The notes: a model not told the origin generated them from the letters alone. A stretch of DNA of 64,000 nt from Salinimicrobium sp049680855 (GCF_049680855.1 NZ_JBMPGS010000002.1:930001-994000), one strand, 5' to 3'; shown: positions 1-8,070, counted from the first letter of the stretch. Numbers and translations: made by a program.

Positions 1-1
1 T

Positions 2-307
2 TCAAAAGAACTGATCGTTTATGAAGATAAATTGCAGGTTAAGAGAAAACACCTGTTTGGATTGTTATCACGAAAAACCGATTTTGAATTATCCAGGATC
101 AAAGACATCTCTTATTCCGGGCAATTTTCCCGTACAAATGATGTGATACAGGATTTTCTACGCCTTTTACTACCTGTGATGGACCTTAAAAATACCCTCA
201 CCATAGTAACGCAGGAGAATGAAACTTATGAATATGAAGTCCATATATATAAACATAAACTTGAAACATTGATAAAAGTCATTCATGAACGTATACCGGC
301 TATGTAG
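2..307 (+). CDS. Hypothetical protein, C-terminal part (5' end outside window)
   Basis: The reading frame is open from the first complete codon of the window, so the start lies to the left. About 101 residues are visible; an internal TTG at 32 is not a needed start. The fragment is rich in Lys, Arg, Leu and Ile and alternates beta-like and helical stretches (SRIKDISYSGQF; TLIKVIHERIPAM at the end). No signal peptide, membrane segment or known motif is visible in this part. It could be the end of a PH-like or DUF domain, but I do not recognise the family. Confidence 0.6.
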   Translation, partial: SKELIVYEDKLQVKRKHLFGLLSRKTDFELSRIKDISYSGQFSRTNDVIQDFLRLLLPVMDLKNTLTIVTQENETYEYEVHIYKHKLETLIKVIHERIPAM

Positions 308-400
308 CAGGATATTGCTTAAGCCATTATTGAATCGAACCACAATAGCTACTACGAAAACTTAAAATCATCAGCCAAAATTCACCTGAAAATATTCAAT

Positions 401-807
401 ATGCTTAAACAAATAATTTTTGCTCTTTTTATGCACTAATTGTTAGTCAGGCTACAGGGCAGGAAAGTTCCAATCAACCTCAAGCTTTTTATGTGAACGA
501 TTTCATTAGTGCATATCAAAGTATTTTTGTGGAAACCGATAAGACTAAATTTGAAGATGTTGATACTAAAGTTGCCAGCATCATTAGAAACATCGCTTTC
601 ATGCCAAACCAAGAAGTAGTTTTCAGAATCTTCGCTGATGAGAATTTGAAGTTAGGCTACATCTGGGATGTACATGGTGAAATGCGCTCAGGCTGCAATG
701 ACAATGTCCAAACTTTGAAGTACCTATTGAAAACCCGGGAATTAAATATAGACGGTCAAGACTGGTTTAAATCCATAAATATGCAAAAATTAAAGAGAAC
801 AAATTGA
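401..807 (+). pseudogene. Small secreted protein with signal peptide split by an apparent -1 frameshift
   Basis: The ATG at 401 opens MLKQIIFALFMH and then stops. Two-thirds of a signal peptide is encoded there, and the rest (ALIVSQATGQESSNQ) continues in another frame that stays open to the stop at 805-807. Adding one T to the T run at 426-430 joins the two into a protein of about 135 residues with a normal signal peptide ending near SQATGQ. As it stands, the only start in the long frame is GTG at 493, which would give a 104-residue cytoplasmic product with no signal. The mature part is acidic and ends LKYLLKTRELNIDGQDWFK; the family is not recognised. This could be a real mutation, a phase-variable run or a sequencing error. 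Confidence 0.6.
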
Positions 808-831
808 TTGAGCAGCAAAGATTACGTAGAA

Positions 832-1677
832 ATGAATAGGATTTTCAATAAAAAAAGTGCAACAGGATTAAAAATAAAACATGCCTTCTTGATCTTGCTG
901 GCCTGTTTCATAATAGGTTTGATATCCACGATCCTTACCGGAAAAATACTGGAAGACACTGATTTTAGAACGTTGATTAATTATATGCTATCATTAGGAA
1001 TCCCGGTTTTTGTAGCCATCAAGATTTATGAGAAATATGCTGACAAATATAGTCTGAACATCTCTACAAAGTATTTGAAATTAATTCCAATCCTTATGCC
1101 TTTACCTATCCTGTTGCAGTTTGGGCTCACTTCTCACCTGGTTCACCTAATCCCAATGCCGGAGTACATAAAGCAAATGTTTTACGAAATGGGAAATGGC
1201 TATAGCTGGGAAAATTTTTTGTTGCCTTTAATATTGGCTCCGGTTTTAGAAGAAATTTTATGCAGAGGGATCATACTAAAAGGTTTATTAAACAATTGTA
1301 ATCCGCGGAAAGCTATTTTCGTCTCCAGTATCATCTTTGGGCTGTTGCATTTTAATCCATGGCAATTTATTGGGGCTTTTGGAATAGGATTGATCAACGG
1401 ATGGATCTTCTGGAAAACTAAAAATATTCTATTAGCAATAGCAATGCATTTCGCCAACAATTTTTTCTTTATGCTTTTCGGGATTTATTTTGGCACAGCA
1501 TATTTAGTTGACAAGCCAATGCGGGCGGTCTTTGGCAGTCCTCTTAATCAAACTCTGGCGATAGTAGTCTCTTTACTTCTATTATTAGCTATCCTCTTTT
1601 ATTTAAAGCAAAGATTTGAAACAAGTAAAACTAAACATAGCTTTGGTAATCGGGATGCTAAATCTATTCAAAAATGA
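832..1677 (+). CDS. CPBP family intramembrane metalloprotease
   Basis: This is a protein of about 281 residues with seven to eight hydrophobic segments. It carries the signatures of the CPBP (Abi, CAAX-protease-like) family: EEILCRG gives the EExxxR motif, FGLLHF gives the second motif with its His, and a late helix contains HFANNF. Members are membrane glutamic-type or metallo proteases that act on prenylated or membrane peptides; the substrate here is unknown. ATG at 832 is preferred over the TTG at 808, which directly abuts the stop of the preceding frame and adds eight residues with no family match. The C-terminal tail is short and basic. Confidence 0.85.
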   Translation: MNRIFNKKSATGLKIKHAFLILLACFIIGLISTILTGKILEDTDFRTLINYMLSLGIPVFVAIKIYEKYADKYSLNISTKYLKLIPILMPLPILLQFGLTSHLVHLIPMPEYIKQMFYEMGNGYSWENFLLPLILAPVLEEILCRGIILKGLLNNCNPRKAIFVSSIIFGLLHFNPWQFIGAFGIGLINGWIFWKTKNILLAIAMHFANNFFFMLFGIYFGTAYLVDKPMRAVFGSPLNQTLAIVVSLLLLLAILFYLKQRFETSKTKHSFGNRDAKSIQK

Positions 1678-1805
1678 CATTTTTATGTATTTATTTAACC
1701 GACACTTTACAGTTAAGCTTTTGCATGTCCATGTTGGCAATAACGTAGGATGTGGTTTGGAATCAGGCTTAGCAGAAGAAATTGTAAAACTGCTAAAAAT
1801 CACAT

Positions 1806-2045
1806 ATGAAAAAAGAGAATAAAATCTTATTAAAAACATTCTTTATTGCCGGGCTATCTTTTGCAATAGCAATGGCTTTCTACGGATACTGGATAGACGA
1901 CGACCACTTAATCTGGAAATTCATCATTCATTTTGTGCTCTTTGGGTTGACTATAGGGTTTTTAGCACGTAGAAATTATTTAAAAAAGCAGCCCTCAGTT
2001 GAAAATAACGAAGAGAGAAAAGAAGATAAAAAAAACATAGATTAA
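1806..2045 (+). CDS. Small two-helix membrane protein
   Basis: This is a 79-residue protein. A short basic N-terminus is followed by two hydrophobic helices (about residues 8-28 and 36-54, the latter FVLFGLTIGFLA) and a highly charged tail rich in Glu, Lys and Asn. The composition suggests an inner-membrane protein with a cytoplasmic tail. It lies 13 bases before the next lipoprotein gene, so the two may be co-transcribed. No family is recognised. Confidence 0.6.
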   Translation: MKKENKILLKTFFIAGLSFAIAMAFYGYWIDDDHLIWKFIIHFVLFGLTIGFLARRNYLKKQPSVENNEERKEDKKNID

Positions 2046-2058
2046 AAAACAAACACTC

Positions 2059-2481
2059 ATGACAAAACACATTTTACACGCAGCGCTATGCCTTATTTTC
2101 CTGACCACATCTTGCTCAAAGGATGATGATAATGATTCCACAAACGGGGTTACCGTAAAACAAGAAACCCTGGTCGGCAAATGGTATTTTGTGGATCAGG
2201 TTATCAATGGGGAACGAATCCCTTATGACGACCATGAAGATTGCGGCAGGGATTACATTGAATTTAAAGAAGATGGCACCATCTGGCAAATGGATGTATG
2301 GGATTGTGAAGAATATTATGAACTAACCGGCGTTTATTCAATTTCAGACGGACAGTTACACCTGAATGGGGAGACAGTGAAGGTAATCGAACTTAATTCA
2401 AGCAAGTTTTCTATTACAGGAGAAGAAGATTACGATGAGGATGGGGAAATGGATGAAGTGACGTTGAATTTCGAGAGATAG
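2059..2481 (+). CDS. Lipocalin-like surface lipoprotein
   Basis: This is a 140-residue protein with a type II signal peptide (MTKHILHAALCLIFLTTSC) and the lipid Cys at 19. The sequence right after it, CSKDDDND, fits the acidic lipoprotein export signal that sends Bacteroidota lipoproteins to the outer face. The mature part starts LVGKWYFVDQVING and continues with IEFKEDGTIWQ and GVYSISDGQLHL. This is the pattern of lipocalin-like (Lipocalin_4/5) domains that are common as small lipoproteins in this phylum. The ligand is unknown. The last strand includes an acidic DYDEDGEMDEV stretch. Confidence 0.75.
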   Translation: MTKHILHAALCLIFLTTSCSKDDDNDSTNGVTVKQETLVGKWYFVDQVINGERIPYDDHEDCGRDYIEFKEDGTIWQMDVWDCEEYYELTGVYSISDGQLHLNGETVKVIELNSSKFSITGEEDYDEDGEMDEVTLNFER

Positions 2482-2603
2482 AATATCAGAAAAATATATG
2501 AAAAGTAACTACAGAACCAATTGAATAACAACAGGTAGAAACTGAGTTTTTCAAACTCCATAGAATGTCTGTTGACATACTAAAATGACACAACCCCTAA
2601 AAT

Positions 2604-2894
2604 ATGAAAAATCAAGATCTGAAGATCAGCATTAAAACAGTGTGGCTATTAATTATAGGAAACCTTTTATTAGCAACGACTGGTGCAATAGCCAAAATTC
2701 TACACTGGAATTTTTCTGATACTATACTAATCATGGCCTTTATGCTCTTCTTTTCAAGCTGGGTAATTGTTCTAAGCGATATGGTACAGAGTAGATTCTC
2801 AAACAAATTTTTTTGGGTAACAAGCATGTTTGTTTTGCCGGCAATAGCACCAATTTTTTATTTAATTCAGAGGAGGAAGTTGCTGAATTATTAA
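2604..2894 (+). CDS. Small membrane protein, PLDc_N/GldL-like
   Basis: This 96-residue protein has three hydrophobic segments. The N-terminal part (GAIAKILHWNFSD) resembles the GAxxKIxHW motif seen in GldL-type membrane proteins. The C-terminal part (VLPAIAPIFYLIQRRKLL) resembles the short membrane domain found at the N-terminus of cardiolipin synthases. A role cannot be assigned. It is flanked by a 122-base gap on the left and converges with the C11 peptidase gene on the right. Confidence 0.6.
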   Translation: MKNQDLKISIKTVWLLIIGNLLLATTGAIAKILHWNFSDTILIMAFMLFFSSWVIVLSDMVQSRFSNKFFWVTSMFVLPAIAPIFYLIQRRKLLNY

Positions 2895-2954
2895 TGTGAG
2901 GGACAGATGGAGCCAGTCGAAAGTTACTGCTTGAATAGGCCAATTCCATTTCCA

Positions 2955-4295
2955 TCACTCTACCACTTCATCCCATCCCGCAGCCTCATACCACTGGAAA
3001 TTACGATAGTAGTTGCCATAATATTCGTACTCCTCATGTAAAAATGAATTATCCTCAGAATAGTTTCGCCACCTGTTGGCCTGCTTAAAATTTTGTTCGA
3101 GAGGTATAAAAGTCGAAATTCCGTGGGCCTCTGCCATGTCTAGAAATCCTCCATAACTGTAATTTACAAATGATGAATAGGTAGTTCGTGTTGTAAGAAA
3201 CAGTGGAACGGCCGTTTCATAAGCCGATTCCCAGGTGTTCCATGCCTCGCTGTCCTCTTCGGAATTAGTTTTCATAAGGCTTTGAAGATCAAAATAGTAG
3301 TTATAGTAATTACTGTCATAGTTAAAAACGTCTCGCGTGCTAAGGCCTGTACCGTTATCCGCCAAATCCTTTAAAATGGTATTTGTAGCCAGGGCAAGTT
3401 CCTCCAAATCCCTGCAACTAACCACCGAAACAGCTGCACCATACTGGTACACGCTGGTATCCAGCTCGTCCCTTACCGTAGCTTTCGAAAAATGGGATTT
3501 TATTCCTTTATTATTTTCGTAATCAAAATTCTGGGCGTACTGATTAAAAAAAGCATACGCGATATTTTCAGGCTTATGGGTCTCAGAAAAAAAGGCGGGT
3601 ACCATTTCCTGATAAGGGGCTCCATAAGCCGAAACTTCTACCGGCGATGCAATGATATAATTGGTAAGATCTCTTAATTCATAGGCGACTTCAATTCCCT
3701 GCATATTACAGGCATCAAACACGAGATATTCCAGGTGCGGTGTTGTGGCCAGTACTCTTTTTAGATCCAGTATATCCATATAAGTAGATTTATAGGATTT
3801 TCCATCATTGTCATCTTCCCCGAATGACCTGGTGCTCACTTTCTTCTTTTGTTCTGTTCCCGGCAACCAGCCGTTGCCATGTGACCATAACGTAAGGCCA
3901 TAAGAATCGGCTACATACATGTCCAGCGCCTGATTAATGATGCCCGACATCACCGCTACATCCAGGGAATTCTGCTCTGGAAACTCTTTAATCGTTTTTG
4001 AAACAACCTGGCCATTTTCCCTGCTGATCTTAAGAAGGCGGGGAGTTGAGAAATCATCTAAATAAACCAGCAACGTATTATTTTTTGAATGCTGAACATC
4101 CCGATAACCCGCGATCATTTCTTTAAGGTCTCCTTTCGGATAAGAATCGAGGTTATTATCTGCCACTATATACACAAGGCTCGTATGGCTGGCTTCCTGC
4201 TGTATTTCTTCGGACACAGAATCTTTTTCACAACTGCTGAAGGTAACGGCAAGAAGAAACAGGAAAGTAATTTTTAAGAAGTTTTTCATCATCAT
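2955..4295 (-). CDS. Clostripain-family (C11) cysteine peptidase lipoprotein
   Basis: This is a 446-residue lipoprotein with the lipid Cys at 22 (TFSSCEKD; the following KD is weakly like a surface-export signal). The peptidase C11 fold is indicated by VYIVADNNLD near residue 41, by the catalytic His in LWSHGNGW (His139), and by the catalytic Cys in LVFDACNMQG (Cys196). After the active site come VEVSAYGAPYQEMVPAFF and a helical C-terminal part. C11 enzymes cleave after Arg or Lys and often self-activate. Bacteroidota carry several as surface or periplasmic lipoproteins. It is transcribed alone, divergent from the MpaB-like gene. The ATG three codons into MMMK could also serve as start. Confidence 0.85.
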   Translation of the reverse strand: MMMKNFLKITFLFLLAVTFSSCEKDSVSEEIQQEASHTSLVYIVADNNLDSYPKGDLKEMIAGYRDVQHSKNNTLLVYLDDFSTPRLLKISRENGQVVSKTIKEFPEQNSLDVAVMSGIINQALDMYVADSYGLTLWSHGNGWLPGTEQKKKVSTRSFGEDDNDGKSYKSTYMDILDLKRVLATTPHLEYLVFDACNMQGIEVAYELRDLTNYIIASPVEVSAYGAPYQEMVPAFFSETHKPENIAYAFFNQYAQNFDYENNKGIKSHFSKATVRDELDTSVYQYGAAVSVVSCRDLEELALATNTILKDLADNGTGLSTRDVFNYDSNYYNYYFDLQSLMKTNSEEDSEAWNTWESAYETAVPLFLTTRTTYSSFVNYSYGGFLDMAEAHGISTFIPLEQNFKQANRWRNYSEDNSFLHEEYEYYGNYYRNFQWYEAAGWDEVVE

Positions 4296-4317
4296 TTATC
4301 TTTATGAACCAGATATA

Positions 4318-4325
4318 CGAAGTTA
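4318..4325 (-). promoter_or_regulatory. Possible -7 box for the C11 peptidase gene
   Basis: Read on the minus strand the sequence is TAACTTCG, one mismatch from the Bacteroidota TAnnTTTG box. It lies 22 bases before the start codon. There is no clear -33 element. Confidence 0.35.
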
Positions 4326-4425
4326 GCTAATAATGAATTAGCAGCAGCAGCCATGTAAAATTTTGCTTAAAACCGCTGATTAGGAACCCATTACCTGCCA
4401 TCTTCAAAAAATTCATAAATTTAAC

Positions 4426-4449
4426 TAACTTTGTGTTTCAAAGTACTTT
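4426..4449 (+). promoter_or_regulatory. Promoter with AAAGTACTTT operator, copy 1 (MpaB-like gene)
   Basis: TAACTTTG at 4426-4433 matches the Bacteroidota -7 box TAnnTTTG. Six bases later comes the perfect 10-bp palindrome AAAGTACTTT at 4440-4449, right where transcription should begin. The same box, spacing and palindrome occur at 5305-5328 and 6262-6285, which argues for one regulator binding all three. Confidence 0.75.
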
Positions 4450-4492
4450 TTAAAAGCTATTTTTGAAGCCAAATAAGTTTTGATAATCGAAG

Positions 4493-5254
4493 ATGGACTA
4501 TTTTGTAAGACCGGATTCAATTGTGCGGGAGATATGGGGCAAAAGCGATACCGTGCTCTTCATATTTGCCGGTGCTGCTGCAGAATTTGCCCTGAATAGA
4601 GCAGTAGATTGGCTTTACTTTACCGGGCACCTGCCCGCAGATCCTCTTGGCAGATTATTTTCCACCGTTGAATATGCCGGTAAGATCGTATTCTCAAGAC
4701 ATTTTGAAGCAGTGGCGGCAATTGACGCTATTAACAAGATACATTCAGGTGTGGAGGAACAACGCGGAGGTAAAATTCCGCAGTGGTCTTACCGGGATGT
4801 CCTTTTTATGTTGATAGCTTATTCCATCAATGCCTATGAATTGCTGGAGCGCAGACTCACAAATACTGAAAAAGAGGAAATCTTTGATGTCTTTAACCGG
4901 GTTGGGCAGAGAATGAAAATTGAGGGACTGCCAGAAAATTTCCAGGAATGGGTTTTACAAAGAGAAAAGCATCTACAACAAGACATGGAACAAAGCCGGT
5001 ACACCAAAGATCTTTACCGCCAATACAGAAAACACCTGGGAGCAGTGAGATACTGGCTCTTGCTGCAGGTTCAGCAAATGGTTTGCCCACTAAAAGTAAG
5101 GGAACTGCTCCATTTAAAAGGAAATCCTATCATTCCGCCTGCGCTAGTGGCTTATAAGTGGAGCCGACTTTTAAAGTTAAACGGCATCTTAAAATCCCTG
5201 CTCCTGCCCTCTGCTTACAAACCGCAGATAAAAGAGCTTGACCGTAACCGATAA
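4493..5254 (+). CDS. MpaB/rubber-oxygenase family protein (DUF2236)
   Basis: This 253-residue protein has the DUF2236 layout. The N-terminal SIVREIWGKSDTVLFIFAGAA is followed by conserved helices with AIDAINKIHSGV, then WSYRDVLFMLIAYSINAYELLERR, and a C-terminal helical part. The family includes the fungal MpaB/B' oxygenase and the heme-containing rubber oxygenase Lcp; conserved histidines such as that in NKIHSG could be heme ligands, but this is an inference. The promoter carries the AAAGTACTTT element shared with the next two transcription units. It is therefore likely controlled with the membrane proteins downstream. Substrate and reaction are unknown. Confidence 0.8.
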   Translation: MDYFVRPDSIVREIWGKSDTVLFIFAGAAAEFALNRAVDWLYFTGHLPADPLGRLFSTVEYAGKIVFSRHFEAVAAIDAINKIHSGVEEQRGGKIPQWSYRDVLFMLIAYSINAYELLERRLTNTEKEEIFDVFNRVGQRMKIEGLPENFQEWVLQREKHLQQDMEQSRYTKDLYRQYRKHLGAVRYWLLLQVQQMVCPLKVRELLHLKGNPIIPPALVAYKWSRLLKLNGILKSLLLPSAYKPQIKELDRNR

Positions 5255-5304
5255 TAAATTTCAGTCTAAACTAAAATAATTCTTTGAAAATAGCATTTCT
5301 TTAT

Positions 5305-5328
5305 TAACTTTGAAACACAAAGTACTTT
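5305..5328 (+). promoter_or_regulatory. Promoter with AAAGTACTTT operator, copy 2 (regulator operon)
   Basis: TAACTTTG at 5305-5312 is followed six bases later by AAAGTACTTT at 5319-5328. The start codon of the first gene is at 5331, only two bases after the palindrome. The mRNA leader would be about a dozen bases long, and a bound regulator would cover both the transcription and the translation start region. Confidence 0.75.
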
Positions 5329-5330
5329 AC

Positions 5331-5951
5331 ATGAAAACAGAACAGGAGTATATCAACGACCTTTCGGAAATCCGCTCAATGATGGAACGGTCGACAAAGT
5401 TTCTCTCGCTCTCGGGGTTTTCCGGAGTGATGGCCGGGATCTATGCTTTGCTGGGAGCAATTGTAATTTACTGGCTCTTCAACCTCGACTTTATTATAAC
5501 CACCAATTATGCTGTAACAATCCCTGCTGAAGACCTGTTGCCCATCATTCTGATTGCAGTATCGGTACTTCTTCTTGCTGTGGGAACAGCCGCATTTTTA
5601 TCCTATAAAAAAGCAAGAAGAAATAATGAGAAAGTGTGGAACCCTGTTGCAAAGAAGCTGGCCCTTAATATGGCGATTCCATTATTTACCGGCGGAATTT
5701 TCATCCTCATCTTCATTTCAAAAGGTTTATTTGCATTCGTAGCACCGTTAACATTAATCTTCTACGGTTTGGCACTTATTAATGCCAGTAAGTTTACTTT
5801 TGGAGAATTAAGGTCGCTCGGCATCGCCCAAATTATCCTGGGGCTCATTAGCGCATATTTTCCCGCACTGGGACTGCTTTTTTGGGCGATAGGATTTGGT
5901 TTAATGCATATTGCCTACGGTATTTATATGCACCTGAAGTACGAAAAGTGA
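5331..5951 (+). CDS. Four-helix integral membrane protein, first gene of the regulator operon
   Basis: This 206-residue protein starts MKTEQEYINDLSEIRSMMERS, an amphipathic cytoplasmic segment. It then has about five to six hydrophobic segments grouped as a four-to-six-helix bundle with small loops (GIYALLGAIVIYWL, PIILIAVSVLLLAVGTAAFL, PLFTGGIFILIFI, and LGLISAYFPALGLLFWAIGFGLMH). The TTG at 5310 is rejected as start because it lies inside the promoter -7 box. Its stop codon overlaps the start of the winged-helix regulator (GTGA), so the two are translationally coupled. Homologous pairs of this kind are common in Bacteroidota, but a molecular function has not been assigned to my knowledge. 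Confidence 0.75.
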   Translation: MKTEQEYINDLSEIRSMMERSTKFLSLSGFSGVMAGIYALLGAIVIYWLFNLDFIITTNYAVTIPAEDLLPIILIAVSVLLLAVGTAAFLSYKKARRNNEKVWNPVAKKLALNMAIPLFTGGIFILIFISKGLFAFVAPLTLIFYGLALINASKFTFGELRSLGIAQIILGLISAYFPALGLLFWAIGFGLMHIAYGIYMHLKYEK

Positions 5952-6247
5952 AAACAATTATTAACGGTTTACATAAGGCCTTTGAAAGCAGGGTGAGGCT
6001 GGGAATCATGTCTACACTCGCTGTCAACGAAACGCTCGATTTTAAGGCACTGAAAGAGTATCTGGATGTGACCGACGGGAATCTTGCCAGTCACCTGAAG
6101 GCGCTTGAAAAGGAAAATTTTATTGCTGTGGAAAAAAGTTTTGTAGGGAGAAAACCAAATACGCAATATCAAATGACCAAAGCGGGAAGAAAAGCATTCG
6201 AATTACATTTAAACACGCTTGAAAATTTGATAAAAATTCAGAAGTAA
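5948..6247 (+). CDS. Winged-helix transcriptional regulator (HTH_34/ArsR-MarR-like)
   Basis: This is a 99-residue single-domain regulator. GTG at 5948 overlaps the previous stop as GTGA. The sequence runs HKAFESRVRLGIMSTLAVNETLDF, then KEYLDVTDGNLASHLKALEKENFI as helix-turn-helix with recognition helix (NLASHLKAL), then the wing KSFVGRKPNTQYQMT and a C-terminal dimerisation helix. This matches the small transcriptional-regulator family PF13601. No effector domain or cysteine pair is seen. It is the best candidate to bind the AAAGTACTTT palindromes at 4440, 5319 and 6276, which would make it autoregulatory. The upstream extension of the open frame from 5882 lies within the membrane protein gene and is not used. 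Confidence 0.85.
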   Translation: MKTIINGLHKAFESRVRLGIMSTLAVNETLDFKALKEYLDVTDGNLASHLKALEKENFIAVEKSFVGRKPNTQYQMTKAGRKAFELHLNTLENLIKIQK

Positions 6248-6261
6248 AATTTTTTACCATT

Positions 6262-6285
6262 TGACTTTGCATTTCAAAGTACTTT
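6262..6285 (+). promoter_or_regulatory. Promoter with AAAGTACTTT operator, copy 3 (DUF4153 gene)
   Basis: TGACTTTG at 6262-6269 (one mismatch to TAnnTTTG) is followed six bases later by AAAGTACTTT at 6276-6285. The gene starts at 6331 and has a longer leader than copy 2. The preceding bases TTTC are shared with copy 1. Confidence 0.75.
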
Positions 6286-6330
6286 AAAATAAATTAAATC
6301 ATTATCTATTAACATTAATAACCTGGAGTT

Positions 6331-7578
6331 ATGAACGAAAAAATCCTTTCTAATATTCATCAGCCGGCACAATTGGAGCAACTGTACAGGGCGAACAAAG
6401 CTCTTTTTACAAAAGAGTTTAAAAAGGTGTATCCGCAGATTCAGGAGATTCCCATAGCCCACTTTTGGAACGAAAGACTCCAATACGAATCTGATACTAT
6501 TTCCTGGGGTTCAAGGAAGGATTTCCTGTTTATTCTCATTACTTCCTTATTAGCAGGTCTCCTTGCCAAGTTTCCCGTGTTGTTCGGGATCAATGAAGAA
6601 TTTTTCTTCCCAAGAAATATCAGCTTTCTGGTTCTTCCCTTCCTGACAACCTATTTCGCCTGGAAAAATAAATGGCAACGAAAAGGCATCATTTTCATGG
6701 CTGCAGCTACAGCAATTTGTGCCTTCTATGTGAACTCTCTCCCTTATGATGTAGATACCAGTGACAGCTTAATCCTCGTCTGTATACATTTGCCTTTGCT
6801 CCTTTGGGTAATTCTGGGAGTCTCATTTGCCGGAAACGATTATGCTAATCACAGAAAACGCCTGGCCTTTTTAAGGTTTAACGGAGACCTTTTGGTGATG
6901 TCTGCTTTACTGGTGCTGGCCGGGATCATTACTACAGGCATTACAATTGGTCTCTTTCAGCTAATTGGCTACAACATCGAAGAATTTTATTTCGAGTACA
7001 TAGTTGTCTTCGTTTTGCCCGCTGTACCAATAACCGCCACATACCTCACACAAACGAATCCGCAGCTGGTCAATAAAGTTTCGCCGGTGATTGCAAAAAT
7101 TTTTAGTCCGTTGGTTTTGTTAATGCTTTTAATTTATCTGGGTGCCATCGTCTTCTCCGGAAAAAACCCCTACATTGACCGTGAATTCCTGCTTTTGTTC
7201 AATATCCTGCTTATTGGCGTCATGGCTTTGATCTTCTTTTCTGTTGCTGAAAGTGCTTCAAATGAAAATTCTGCTTCCGGAAAATGGATACTCTTACTTT
7301 TATCGGTGGCGACGATCCTTGTCAATGGCATCGCACTTTCTGCTATTTTATTTCGAATTTTTGAGGGAGGTTTCACACCTAATAGAATTGCAGTCCTCGG
7401 CAGTAACATCCTGATGCTAATTCATTTGCTAATATTGACCTACCAGCAATTTGAAGCGATAAAGGACAAAGAGAAAATCGTGCAGATCGAAAAGAGTATT
7501 GCTGCATTTCTGCCAGTTTATCTCGTGTGGGTCCTGGCCGTGGTGTTCCTGTTGCCATTCATTTTCAACTTTCAGTAG
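6331..7578 (+). CDS. DUF4153 domain-containing membrane protein
   Basis: This 415-residue protein has a soluble N-terminus of about 60 residues and then roughly twelve hydrophobic segments. The layout and the central ANHRKRLAFLRFNGDLLVMSALL segment fit DUF4153, an uncharacterised polytopic inner-membrane family frequent in Bacteroidota. An upstream CTGGAG may help ribosome binding. The promoter carries the same palindrome as the regulator operon and the MpaB-like gene, so it appears to be under the same control. No enzymatic motif is evident. Confidence 0.8.
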   Translation: MNEKILSNIHQPAQLEQLYRANKALFTKEFKKVYPQIQEIPIAHFWNERLQYESDTISWGSRKDFLFILITSLLAGLLAKFPVLFGINEEFFFPRNISFLVLPFLTTYFAWKNKWQRKGIIFMAAATAICAFYVNSLPYDVDTSDSLILVCIHLPLLLWVILGVSFAGNDYANHRKRLAFLRFNGDLLVMSALLVLAGIITTGITIGLFQLIGYNIEEFYFEYIVVFVLPAVPITATYLTQTNPQLVNKVSPVIAKIFSPLVLLMLLIYLGAIVFSGKNPYIDREFLLLFNILLIGVMALIFFSVAESASNENSASGKWILLLLSVATILVNGIALSAILFRIFEGGFTPNRIAVLGSNILMLIHLLILTYQQFEAIKDKEKIVQIEKSIAAFLPVYLVWVLAVVFLLPFIFNFQ

Positions 7579-7668
7579 ATTTTATTCTGCTGTAATCTTA
7601 TTAAATTCTGCTGGATTACGAACAAGAGCCTCAATTTTAAAAATAATTATAAACAAAAACTTAAACTC

Positions 7669-7956
7669 ATGCAAAATCAACTTATTCTTCCGAAGTTTAT
7701 AAGCTACACCTTTGGAATCCTCGCAATGGCAATAAGCATAGTAAACACCTTTTGGGGAAACGATTCGGGATACGGGATCTTCATCTTTTTACTCCCTTTT
7801 GCATACTTTCCTCCCCTTAGCCTGTTTCTCCATCATAAACTAGGTTATAAAATGGCATTAGCAGGTAAAATTCTCCTGGCTGTTTTCATCTTGTGGTCTG
7901 CTTTGGGAGTAGCTGAATTATTTAATAAGATTCATTTAATGCTGCAAAGCTTTTAA
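7669..7956 (+). CDS. Small three-helix membrane protein
   Basis: This is a 95-residue protein with three hydrophobic segments (about residues 9-27, 33-52 and 60-80). It lies 90 bases downstream of the DUF4153 gene on the same strand and has no clear promoter of its own, so it may be the last gene of that unit. The family is not recognised. It ends before the carB terminator region. Confidence 0.6.
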   Translation: MQNQLILPKFISYTFGILAMAISIVNTFWGNDSGYGIFIFLLPFAYFPPLSLFLHHKLGYKMALAGKILLAVFILWSALGVAELFNKIHLMLQSF

Positions 7957-8038
7957 AGTCAGCCTTACAATCATTTTGCTCATATTATTTATAAAATTCA
8001 GAAGTAATTTAAGGAAGTCTGAAAATTAGAATACCTTC

Positions 8039-8055
8039 CAAAAATGCCATTTTTG
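8039..8055. repeat. CAAAAATG-C-CATTTTTG palindrome (family member 1)
   Basis: Perfect 8-bp arms surround a single central C in the gap between convergent genes. The same core occurs at 12814-12832, 58976-59004 and 62866-62896. There is no T run outside the stem. Confidence 0.6.
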
Positions 8056-8070
8056 AAAACTTTTCCTCAG

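Noticed and set aside
1616..1822. 68-residue open frame after the CPBP protease gene
   Set aside because: It starts inside the protease gene, overlaps the next gene, and has no signal peptide, membrane pattern or family motif.
5310..5330. TTG start giving a seven-residue longer membrane protein
   Set aside because: The TTG is part of the promoter -7 box TAACTTTG, and the ATG at 5331 gives the natural N-terminus.
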